Below, piece after piece: positions 44,300 to 52,423 of a stretch of 64,000 nt of DNA. Location of the stretch: NCBI GenBank assembly GCA_964426675.1, contig CAYRRM010000002.1, positions 1 to 64,000 of the forward strand, written 5' to 3'. Position numbers and translations under genes: made by a program. Within the stretch, counting starts at the first letter, position 1. Each line of letters begins with the position of its first letter. Source of the DNA: DYMC01 sp035406705 (GTDB lineage: Bacteria; Verrucomicrobiota; Lentisphaeria; Victivallales; GWF2-50-93). The notes beneath the pieces were generated by a model, which was not told where the DNA came from, made no database searches, and saw nothing but the letters and a program-made list of their open reading frames with translations.

Positions 44300-46477
44300 T
44301 CATACTATCGTTAGTAGTTTTGCAGAATTTGGAGCAATATCTACTACCCCAATTTCTGACTGCATTGTGGCAAATGTATCACTGAAATTCGCAAGAAAAA
44401 TATATTTCTTTTGATCAAAGCCTCGAACCCAAACAGCTTTTACTCTATTATTAGAATGAATCTGACCACATTGAATCTTTTTTGTCTCTTCAGGCGAAGC
44501 ATTAGAAAAAACAAGAAATCCAATATCTACCAAAATCTCATCTGAAACACATCGTTTCAAATTAGAATTGGCATTCGTACAAATTTCGTCTATAAAGAGA
44601 GTTTTATAACGACCACCGCGTCGGTTTTTAGAACGACTAATCTGCAAACAATCAGCTCCATAAATAAGTGATATGCCAAGAATTTCATCTATATTTAGCC
44701 ACTTGCTATTAATTTGCATCAAATAGTCGTTTGAAGGTGGAGATGACAATTCATAACTACCTTCAGCGGAAATAGTAACCCTTTTATAATTATTAAAGAG
44801 ATCATTAGGAATATTAAGATGCAAAGCTTTTAATTCAATAATATATCCCACACGATTTGGAGATGCTATGACATACTGAAGACAAATGCATGTTTTATTA
44901 TCAGGCAATGCTGAAAAGGCTATATATGAAATTGCCTGATCCGTACAATAACCGCCTTCATCCACTACAACGTCTACTCCTTCCATTATAGAACCATATG
45001 CAATAAAACCTCCATCAATGGCTTCTACCTTTCCTGTTAATAATCGACGATGCCTTGAAGGGAATAAACCATCATCCCCAATAAATCGAACAACAGGACA
45101 CATATTTAAAGACCATTCAGCAAGGTCTCCTTTTTGTGGCGGAAGGCATAACGCCTGGGCCAAACCATCGGCCCTCCACGAAAAAGAGCTAAAACGCGTA
45201 GGTGAACGATGCAGAACTGCTCCGTGTTCCTCCTCAATCCAGAGTACAGAACTCGATTCATTTAAATCTTTTTTTGGAATGGAACTATTTGCTTTTATCA
45301 AAGGTAAATAATTCAAAAGCATTGAGAGAACACATGCGCGGTCTGACTCAATTCTTGTATAATAATGAGGATTTGTAAGGCGTAAATTCTCCAACCTTTT
45401 GCTATAAAAAGACCCATCCTCGTTTTCTACAGCTTCTCTTTCCATCAAGTCAAGCTGGGATTCCACAAGTTGAAATGCGTTAGAATCATTAAAAAAATCC
45501 ATAGCAAAAAGTAATGATGGAAGAAGATATTCCTGACAATACGCATAACGCACCCGTGTATCTCCACCAATTCGTGCCAATCTCCCATCTTCAAATATCA
45601 TTCTGGAAAGCACATTCCAAAGATCAAGCTGATGATGATACAAACTTTCAGGAGGTCTTATTCCCAAACTTTTAAAATCAAAATGGAGTATGGCAGCATT
45701 ACTTATACATATTACCATATATCCTACGTTTAAATATCCATGATGGTCCAACGCATATGAGGGGAAAAAATTTGCCCCAACATGCCAATCTTTAACTGGA
45801 ATACCAGAAATGATAGTTTGATCATCAGCATCTGCTTCAACTGAAATACCATTAACAAGATACTTATCAGCAAGTTTTAACCAGGCATTTCTATTTTTTT
45901 CATGAGGGTATAAATGGGCGATTCTATGTAAAAAGCAACCATTCCATATATTTGACTCTGGATTATTACAGCCACTACTATTCCATTTAGCAGCACATAC
46001 TCCTTTATGATTGGCTCGCCTTCCATGATATAAAATCCAATCAGCTTCATTTATTAATAAACAGTGTAATGAGGAAAGCTCGTCATTAGATAACAATGAT
46101 TTTATATACTTTAATCCATGAAATGCACGTTCTATTCCGAGTATACTAATCCAACTATTGCCCCATTTTTTTCCATCATTTCCTACTTCTCTTCCAGTTA
46201 TATGAGTATTTAGCGCAAAGCGAAGAGAAGCTATTGCACGTTTTTCTAGTGCAGACTTTTTATTCGGATCTAGAGTAAGAGAAGATAAAGTTGAAACTGC
46301 AGCAAGATAATTCCAATTAGACTGGACTCCCCAATGCAGATATCCTGGCCCAAAACATCCAGATGGTGCATTATGATTAGCCTCATACCAGTAACAGTTC
46401 ATCGCACTAATCCAATTCTCAAGTAGATTTTTAGCCCTATTAAGTATTTTATTTTTTCTGTTTAAATATGAGTCCAT
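44300..46477 (-). CDS. Alpha/alpha-toroid polysaccharide lyase-like protein
   Basis: Of 725 aa, without a signal peptide. The N-terminal 400 residues are helical with Trp/His-rich motifs WGVQSNWNYLAA, NDGKKWGNSWIS, KWNSSGCNNPESNIWNGCF and ALDHHGYLNVGYMV, as in toroid-fold lyases and uronate-active proteins. The C-terminal 320 residues are beta-rich (VLWIEEEHGAVLHRSPTRFSSFSWRADG), like the beta-sandwich that follows the toroid in PL8- and heparinase-type enzymes. I do not recognise a family. Being intracellular it would act on imported oligosaccharides. It stands alone between proS and the 900-bp repeat region. Confidence 0.55.
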   Translation of the reverse strand: MDSYLNRKNKILNRAKNLLENWISAMNCYWYEANHNAPSGCFGPGYLHWGVQSNWNYLAAVSTLSSLTLDPNKKSALEKRAIASLRFALNTHITGREVGNDGKKWGNSWISILGIERAFHGLKYIKSLLSNDELSSLHCLLINEADWILYHGRRANHKGVCAAKWNSSGCNNPESNIWNGCFLHRIAHLYPHEKNRNAWLKLADKYLVNGISVEADADDQTIISGIPVKDWHVGANFFPSYALDHHGYLNVGYMVICISNAAILHFDFKSLGIRPPESLYHHQLDLWNVLSRMIFEDGRLARIGGDTRVRYAYCQEYLLPSLLFAMDFFNDSNAFQLVESQLDLMEREAVENEDGSFYSKRLENLRLTNPHYYTRIESDRACVLSMLLNYLPLIKANSSIPKKDLNESSSVLWIEEEHGAVLHRSPTRFSSFSWRADGLAQALCLPPQKGDLAEWSLNMCPVVRFIGDDGLFPSRHRRLLTGKVEAIDGGFIAYGSIMEGVDVVVDEGGYCTDQAISYIAFSALPDNKTCICLQYVIASPNRVGYIIELKALHLNIPNDLFNNYKRVTISAEGSYELSSPPSNDYLMQINSKWLNIDEILGISLIYGADCLQISRSKNRRGGRYKTLFIDEICTNANSNLKRCVSDEILVDIGFLVFSNASPEETKKIQCGQIHSNNRVKAVWVRGFDQKKYIFLANFSDTFATMQSEIGVVDIAPNSAKLLTIV

Positions 46478-46893
46478 AAACTTATATCCTCATTTTTTTA
46501 CTTCTTACATCAATACAAAATTACCGAGCACTTCACCTAAATTTTCAAATTCTATTATCTAATAGATTATAAATACCTAAATATAAAGATATTATAGATA
46601 TCCAATGGTTTATTTTTTCTTCAAATTTTTGGCTAAATTCCCACAAGGTTCCAGCCAGGCCATTGTGTGAAGCACTGATTACGGAGAAAGATCTTCTATA
46701 CCAGCGTCCTTTCTCCATTCTCATACTGACTAAAAGCAAAATATAGGTTAAAAAAAATTAAACACAAGAACAAATGCATTTAAGGAAAAATAAATCATAT
46801 GTTTGAATTTTCTACTTCTGAAAAAAAACTTTATTAAAACCTTTGTCTGTTTACCCAAATTTTGCACCTCAATCAGCCAGCAAGAGTTTTTCC

Positions 46894-47120
46894 TAAATTA
46901 AGCAGTTGGACGCATTTGCCGTAGATACCAGGTAGCGAGACAACGCTGTAGTAACTAAAATCGAAATTAAAGAAGTAGATACGATAAATGCGGACAAGCC
47001 CGCGCGAGTTAAAAAATTGTAAAAAAATCGTCAACCTAAAAGTTTGATGGAGCATAATCTATAAAAACCCTATTTTCATATACATAAAAATAAAAACAAT
47101 TTTCAATTGCTTTTTTAGGA
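46894..47120 (+). repeat. Dispersed non-coding repeat, copy 3 (full length)
   Basis: It aligns along about 225 bp to 14991-15215, with the same order of blocks and scattered substitutions. The hairpin seen as perfect in copy 2 is weakened here (GTCAACC opposite GTTTGAT). The strongest conservation is in the last 100 bp, the part also kept by copy 1. Confidence 0.88.
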
Positions 47121-47186
47121 TAATAAATGTGGTGTGAACTGCATTGCTGTTCACGAAATTATCCTTTTGTGCTATGCTGATAGAAC

Positions 47187-47215
47187 TTGCAAGGAATCGC
47201 CTTGATTCCTCGCAA
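47187..47215 (+). other. Strong stem-loop downstream of repeat copy 3
   Basis: AGGAATC-GCCTT-GATTCCT (47192-47210) is a perfect 7-bp stem, extended by TTGC/GCAA with one mismatch. A second stem, GTGAAC/GTTCAC (47134-47154), lies 33 bp upstream. No T run follows, so this is more like a structured RNA or element end than a terminator. Confidence 0.5.
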
Positions 47216-47377
47216 CTATGCCATACTGGCAAAACGCAAGATATAGGCTAATTTCATAAATTTTTTGAATTTAAGAATAAGTTTTTATTGAGAGTAAGGT
47301 ACATTTTTTAATATTGATTAATCGCGTTTACGAGAGGATAGAAATGCCATCAAATATGACCACGTGAAAACGGTAAA

Positions 47378-49204
47378 TTAAGGAAAGATCATAGCCTCTG
47401 AAAAAATCATCTGAAATTCTGGGTCCAGAGATATCTCAATATAATTAGTTTTTTCTGCAAGCTCCTCAGCTTTTCTTCTTCTTTCTCCAGAAAGCAGAGC
47501 TTCTTTTGCTCCTTCTGAAGAAGTATTGCCAACATATCTTATTTTATAATCTGGAATATTTGGAAGTAAACCAATACGCACAGCATTATTTCTACGAATG
47601 AAATTTCCAAAACCACCTGCTACTAATACTGTATCAAGCTCTTCTGGAGTTATTCCAATTTTTTGTAACAAGATATTTATAGTTGCCCTTATAGCTCCTG
47701 TAGCAAGTTGAATTTCCCTGATATCTCTTTGAGAGATAAAAATCTTTTTTTTGTTATCTGCCTGGAGAAGAAAATCCCATGTCTGGCCATCATCTCGAGA
47801 TATGAGCCTATCTTTTAAAATTTTTGGTAGAGATGATAATTCATCAGGTGATAAAATTCTACCTGAAGACTCAAGAATGCCAATTTTCAGTAACTCTGCA
47901 GTTGAATCTATAACAGCACTTCCGCAAATTCCTAAAGGCGCTGTATTGCCTATGACATTTAAATGAACTCCTTCTCTGTTAATAATAACTTTTTCTATTG
48001 CTCCTTTTGAAGCTCTCATTCCGTATTCAATCCTTGCTCCTTCAAATGCTGGGCCTGCTGCAGCAGAAGCAGCAAATAAATTCCCTCCATTAGCTAAGAC
48101 AATTTCTCCATTTGTTCCTATATCAATGAAAAGTGTGGGTTTTTCCCTTTCATCAAGTCTGCAAGCACTTATTCCTGCGGTTATATCCCCACCAACAAAT
48201 CCCCCTATCAGGGGGAATATATATACTGGTGCTTCTGGATTTATATCAATACCCAAATCATTGGCTTCGAATAAAAGAGGTTTTTTAAATGGTGGGACAA
48301 ATGGAATCTCTCCTAAGTTTTTCGCTGTTATACCGCAAAAGAAACATTCCATTACTGTGTTTCCTGCTACCGCTGCAGAGTAGATATTTTTTTGTTTAAT
48401 ACCATTATCCTGACAAAGTTGTCGAATCAAATTATTAACAGCCTGAATAACAAGACTCTGAAGCTGTTCAAGATTTTCAGCAGACTTTTTTTCTGCCATT
48501 ATTCTTGAAATAAGATCATCTCCAAATTTTGTTTGTGGGTTTAATGATCCTTTACTATCAATAGTTTTTCCTTTTACAATATCTATCAAGGAAACAACTA
48601 TCGTTGTTGTCCCAATATCAACAGCAACTGCAAAATTAATGGATTCTGTATTTCCCTTATCCAGACAAATAATTTTATTATCACTTAGTACCGCTGTCCC
48701 TTTGAAGGAATTTTCTCTTAAAAACATCGGAATAGTTCTTAGCGTCTCTAAAGATATATCCTGAACAGAAAGATCCTCACGAAGTGCCTCAAAATCTGCT
48801 TTTTGATTTTCGAGAGAAGGTGGAATAAGAGAAAAAAATTTCTTTCGCACAAGTGGGGAATTTTCTAATAAAAATGGCTTATCGTCCTGGGTTAAAATAA
48901 GCAATTCATTTTCAAAAATAGTTTCAGACGGTACATCAATTTCGAGATTATCTTTTATTTTTAGTCTGCACGCAAGTCTCCAACCATTTTCAAGTTCTTC
49001 TTGAGAAAAAAACTTTTTGCACTGTTCATCTGGAGTAGATTCACCAGATATTACTCTTATTTTGCATTTTCCACATATACCCTGTCCTGCGCAAGGATTT
49101 TTTATCAAAATGCCAGCTCTCATTATACATTCGAGCAAAGAGGAGTCCTCCAAAGCATAAATTTCCTTTTTATAGTGGGGAAAATAAATCCTATAGTTCT
49201 TCAT
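47378..49204 (-). CDS. Corrinoid-activating 2Fe-2S/ASKHA protein (RACo-like, DUF4445)
   Basis: Of 608 aa. Residues 1-90 are a 2Fe-2S ferredoxin with Cys38, Cys44, Cys47 and Cys79. The middle is a linker, and residues about 190-600 form the DUF4445/ASKHA ATPase with VAVDIGTTTIVVSL, LFIDIGTNGEIVLANG and VLVAGGFGNFI. Proteins of this plan reduce inactive Co(II) corrinoid proteins back to Co(I) using ATP. This fits the mtaB gene 33 kb away and implies a corrinoid methyl-transfer pathway, although no corrinoid protein is in the window. It is divergent to tatD, with no strong ribosome site. Confidence 0.88.
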   Translation of the reverse strand: MKNYRIYFPHYKKEIYALEDSSLLECIMRAGILIKNPCAGQGICGKCKIRVISGESTPDEQCKKFFSQEELENGWRLACRLKIKDNLEIDVPSETIFENELLILTQDDKPFLLENSPLVRKKFFSLIPPSLENQKADFEALREDLSVQDISLETLRTIPMFLRENSFKGTAVLSDNKIICLDKGNTESINFAVAVDIGTTTIVVSLIDIVKGKTIDSKGSLNPQTKFGDDLISRIMAEKKSAENLEQLQSLVIQAVNNLIRQLCQDNGIKQKNIYSAAVAGNTVMECFFCGITAKNLGEIPFVPPFKKPLLFEANDLGIDINPEAPVYIFPLIGGFVGGDITAGISACRLDEREKPTLFIDIGTNGEIVLANGGNLFAASAAAGPAFEGARIEYGMRASKGAIEKVIINREGVHLNVIGNTAPLGICGSAVIDSTAELLKIGILESSGRILSPDELSSLPKILKDRLISRDDGQTWDFLLQADNKKKIFISQRDIREIQLATGAIRATINILLQKIGITPEELDTVLVAGGFGNFIRRNNAVRIGLLPNIPDYKIRYVGNTSSEGAKEALLSGERRRKAEELAEKTNYIEISLDPEFQMIFSEAMIFP

Positions 49205-49272
49205 TTTTTATTTTATATTTTACTAAATGGATTAATGTATATTCAAAAACTATAATCTCAAAAAAACAAATT

Positions 49273-49944
49273 ATGAAGTTTTTGGATTTTCACAGCCATT
49301 TCAGGAATTTTTCTGCAAAAGAGACTGCAATTGTATCAATTTTTCCAAATGAATGCTCATGGGAAAATCGTAATGATGTCTACTTTTCCTGCGGAATACA
49401 TCCTAATTTCATACCAGAAGATTGCAATGTTTTAAGTCAATACATTCATATTTTAAAAAAACGAATGGAGACAAAAAAATTTTTAGCCATAGGGGAATGT
49501 GGACTGGATAGAACTTCTAAGTCCTCTATTGAAAGACAGATAAAGATATTAAATTTGCAGATAGAAATAGCTTGCGAATTTCGCAAACCAATAATTATAC
49601 ATTGTGTAAGAGCTTACGGCGAGATGTTGTCATTAAAAAAACAGTATAATAAATTAAGACTTCCCTTTGTAATTCATGGTTTCAGAGGATCAATAAAACT
49701 CGCAGAACAATTAACTGAAGCTGGTTTTATATTATCTTTTGGATATAAAATTTTAAAAGATCAAAATAAAATGAATGTTATTTCTGAATTAAAGGATAAA
49801 ATTTTTTTTCTTGAAAGTGATGAAGAAAAATATGGAGTAATCCCACTGTACCACGAAATAGCTAGATATTTAAAATGGGACGTAGAGGAACTAAAAGAAA
49901 AAATTAATATTTGGGCAAAAAGCTTATTCAATATCGATTTTTAG
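49273..49944 (+). CDS. TatD-family metal-dependent hydrolase
   Basis: A TIM-barrel hydrolase of 223 aa. Metal ligands are visible as DFHSHF (His7, His9), AIGECGLDR (Glu75), IIIHCVRAYG (His110) and VIHGFRGS (His134), with an acidic ESDE near the end. This is slightly shorter than E. coli TatD (260 aa), and the usual final TD-A-P motif reads ESDE. The activity is probably 3'-5' DNase or another phosphoesterase. A perfect TTGCGAATTTCGCAA lies at 49572 and encodes CEFRK. It is divergent to the RACo-like gene and 53 bp upstream of tRNA-Val. Confidence 0.82.
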   Translation: MKFLDFHSHFRNFSAKETAIVSIFPNECSWENRNDVYFSCGIHPNFIPEDCNVLSQYIHILKKRMETKKFLAIGECGLDRTSKSSIERQIKILNLQIEIACEFRKPIIIHCVRAYGEMLSLKKQYNKLRLPFVIHGFRGSIKLAEQLTEAGFILSFGYKILKDQNKMNVISELKDKIFFLESDEEKYGVIPLYHEIARYLKWDVEELKEKINIWAKSLFNIDF

Positions 49945-49997
49945 ATTGCTTTTCAAAAATTATATTGTATATTTTGGAAATTCTTTACTTCATAAAT

Positions 49998-50074
<77 letters not shown>

Positions 50075-50245
50075 TTTTTTAATTCTTTCTAAGTAAAACT
50101 AAAACTGCAAAGAAATTCTCAAAAAAATTATTCTTTGATTTCTCTTTGATTCCGAAATTTGATGTATGTGTCCTTAATATCTACATTAAAAAAATCACAT
50201 TTTTCGATATTTTATTTTTTCGCATTTAAACTCGAAGGTAAAAAC

Positions 50246-50281
50246 ATTGTGTCCCACCTTTATATGCAACTTGCAGTAGTT
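50246..50281 (+). repeat. 36-bp intergenic repeat, copy B
   Basis: Starts ATTGTGTCCCA and ends CAACTTGCAGTAGTT. It matches copy A at 30513 at 30 of 36 positions, and similarity may extend upstream through a TCACATTTT segment. The two copies are in unrelated contexts. Confidence 0.7.
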
Positions 50282-50371
50282 TTTAAACAATGTCGTTTTA
50301 ACGCTTAATATATCTACGACTGTTTTTTGTAAAATGGCAGTGTGAGTGAAATTCAGCTTCTGGCAAGGTAT

Positions 50372-50403
50372 AAAAAAAAAAGGCGCGCAAGGCGCGCCTT
50401 TTC
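50372..50403 (-). terminator. Rho-independent terminator of the groEL operon
   Basis: On the minus strand GGCGCGC and GCGCGCC form a perfect 7-bp GC stem with a 3-base loop, extended by AAAA/TTTT and followed by a T run. It begins 13 bp after the groEL stop codon. Confidence 0.92.
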
Positions 50404-50415
50404 TGAGGAATTTAA

Positions 50416-52047
50416 TTAGTAATCCATTCCTCCCATTCCTGGGGCTCCTGCTGGAGCTGGAGCTTTCTCTTTCTCTGGAATTTCTGTTACCATGCATTCG
50501 GTAGTTAGAAGGAGTCCTGCAATAGATGCAGCATTTTGTAGAGCTGATCTTGTTACTTTTGTTGGGTCAATGATACCAGCTTTGAGCATATCAACGAATT
50601 CACCTGTTTCTACATTAAAACCTTCATTTTGTTTTCTTTCACTTACTTCACGAACTATGATTGCTCCTTCATAACCGCCATTTGCTGCAAGTTTTTTGAG
50701 AGGTTCTTCAATTGCCTTCATTACGATATTTGCGCCGATAGCTTCATCTCCTGAAAGTTTCAGATCTTTTACTGCTTTTGCTGCGCGTATGAGAGCAACT
50801 CCACCTCCAGGAACTATACCTTCTTCTACTGCTGCTCTTGTTGCGTGAAGAGCATCTTCTACTCTTGCTTTCTTTTCTTTCATTTCTGTTTCAGTCGCTG
50901 CGCCAACGTTAATTACAGCCACGCCTCCTGCTAATTTAGCAAGTCTTTCCTGGAGTTTTTCCCTGTCATAATCGGAAGTAGTTTCTTCAATTTGTTTCTT
51001 AATTTGGTTTACTCTTCCGAGTATGGCTGACTGTTTACCTGCTCCTTCAACGATTGTGGTATTTTCTTTATCGACAGTAACTCTTTTTGCTTTTCCAAGT
51101 TGATTTACAGTTACACTTTCGAGTTTTATTCCAAGGTCTTCAGAGATGCAAGTTCCACCAGTGAGTATTGCGATATCTTCGAGCATTGCCTTTCTGCGAT
51201 CACCGAAACCAGGAGCTTTTACGGCGCAGCAATTAAGAGTTCCACGAAGTTTATTTACTACAAGAGTAGCAAGGGCTTCTCCTTCAACCTCTTCAGCTAT
51301 GATAAGTAAAGGTTTTTCCTGTTTTGCGACAGTTTGGAGAAGTGGGAGTAAGTCCTGAAGATTACTGATTTTCTTTTCATGAATCAGGATTAAGCAGTCT
51401 TCAAGGACGCATTCCATACTTTCTGCGTTTGTTACAAAGTATGGAGAGAGATAACCTTTATCAAACTGCATACCTTCTACTACATCAAGAGTAGTTTCAA
51501 TAGACTTGGCTTCTTCTACTGTTATTGTTCCATCTTTGCCGACTTTGTCCATCGCTTCAGCGATAATATCGCCAATTGCCTTATCTCCATTTGCGGAGAT
51601 AGTTGCGACTTGTGCAACCTGTTCTCTATCACTGACTTTTTTACTAAGTTTTTTGAGTTGTTCAACAATCTCAGCAACGGCCTTATCAATGCCACGCTTT
51701 AGAGCCATAGGGTTTGCGCCTGAAGTTACATTTTTAAGCCCTTCTCTGAATATTGCTTCCGCAAGGCAAGTAGCTGTTGTTGTTCCATCTCCAGCAACAT
51801 CAGAGGTTTTGCTGGCTACTTCACGCACCATTTGGGCTCCCATATTTTCAAATGGTTCTTGAAGTTCGATTTCTTTTGCTACTGTTACACCATCTTTTGT
51901 TACAGTTGGAGAGCCAAATTTTTTGTCGAGCACGACATTTCTTCCTTTAGGTCCGAGTGTGGCTGTTACAGCCTTGCTTAATTGTTCAACGCCCTTTAGA
52001 ATTTTTTTACGGGCGTCTTCACCGAAAAGTAATTGTTTTCCTGCCAT
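50416..52047 (-). CDS. groEL: 60-kDa chaperonin GroEL
   Basis: Of 543 aa, full length, with the Gly-Met-rich tail ending GMGGMDY. The ATP-binding motif VAGDGTTTATCLAEA (about residue 85), the apical-domain segment EEVEGEALATLVVNK, and IVPGGGVALIR near 412 are all present. It folds proteins in the cytoplasm with GroES, encoded 34 bp upstream. AAGGAG precedes the ATG. A strong terminator follows directly, so it is the last gene of the dnaK-groES-groEL unit. Confidence 0.97.
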   Translation of the reverse strand: MAGKQLLFGEDARKKILKGVEQLSKAVTATLGPKGRNVVLDKKFGSPTVTKDGVTVAKEIELQEPFENMGAQMVREVASKTSDVAGDGTTTATCLAEAIFREGLKNVTSGANPMALKRGIDKAVAEIVEQLKKLSKKVSDREQVAQVATISANGDKAIGDIIAEAMDKVGKDGTITVEEAKSIETTLDVVEGMQFDKGYLSPYFVTNAESMECVLEDCLILIHEKKISNLQDLLPLLQTVAKQEKPLLIIAEEVEGEALATLVVNKLRGTLNCCAVKAPGFGDRRKAMLEDIAILTGGTCISEDLGIKLESVTVNQLGKAKRVTVDKENTTIVEGAGKQSAILGRVNQIKKQIEETTSDYDREKLQERLAKLAGGVAVINVGAATETEMKEKKARVEDALHATRAAVEEGIVPGGGVALIRAAKAVKDLKLSGDEAIGANIVMKAIEEPLKKLAANGGYEGAIIVREVSERKQNEGFNVETGEFVDMLKAGIIDPTKVTRSALQNAASIAGLLLTTECMVTEIPEKEKAPAPAGAPGMGGMDY

Positions 52048-52081
52048 TTTTTTTCTCCTTTATTTTATCTTTTACTTAAAT

Positions 52082-52378
52082 TTATTCAACTATTGCAAGA
52101 ATATCGCTTTGACTAAGGATTTTATACTCTTTATCATTGTATTTTACTTCGGTTCCACCATATTTACTCATCAGTATGGTGTCACCTACTTTTACATCGA
52201 ATGGGATTTTATTTCCTTTTTCATCAAGTTTGCCAGTTCCCAATGCTATTACTTTTCCTTCCATAGGTTTTTCTTTTGCGGAATCAGGAATTACAATTCC
52301 GCCTTTAACTTGTTCTTTCTCTTCAACCGGTTCAACAAGGATACGGTCTCCGAGTGGTTTGATGTTGACTTTGCTCAT
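52082..52378 (-). CDS. groES: 10-kDa co-chaperonin GroES
   Basis: Of 98 aa. The start KPLGDRILVEP, the mobile loop KGGIVIPDSAKEKP and the end YKILSQSDILAIVE match GroES along its length. It caps the GroEL ring. It sits between dnaK (45 bp upstream) and groEL (34 bp downstream). AAGGAG precedes the ATG. No CIRCE-type inverted repeat is visible in the gap before it, so regulation probably comes from upstream of dnaK. Confidence 0.97.
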   Translation of the reverse strand: MSKVNIKPLGDRILVEPVEEKEQVKGGIVIPDSAKEKPMEGKVIALGTGKLDEKGNKIPFDVKVGDTILMSKYGGTEVKYNDKEYKILSQSDILAIVE

Positions 52379-52423
52379 TTTTTTCTCCTTTTTTTTTGTT
52401 TTTTTGGTTGAGTGTTTTATTTG

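Larger units (their letters stand above)
46478..47377 (+). other. 900-bp intergenic region with repeat and hairpins
   Basis: It holds repeat copy 3 (46894-47120) and two stem-loops downstream of it (47134-47154 and 47187-47215). Bases 46478-46890 are AT-rich with only a 64-codon frame on the minus strand (46545-46739) that I do not regard as a gene, and 47216-47377 shows nothing clear. Confidence 0.5.
50075..50415 (+). other. 341-bp intergenic region after tRNA-Val
   Basis: It contains copy B of the 36-bp repeat (50246-50281) and the groEL terminator. The rest is AT-rich and shows no gene. Confidence 0.5.

Noticed and set aside
46545..46739. 64-codon minus-strand frame in the repeat-rich gap
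   Set aside because: There is no ribosome site or recognisable domain, and the sequence is AT-rich; it could be a decayed gene but I cannot support it.
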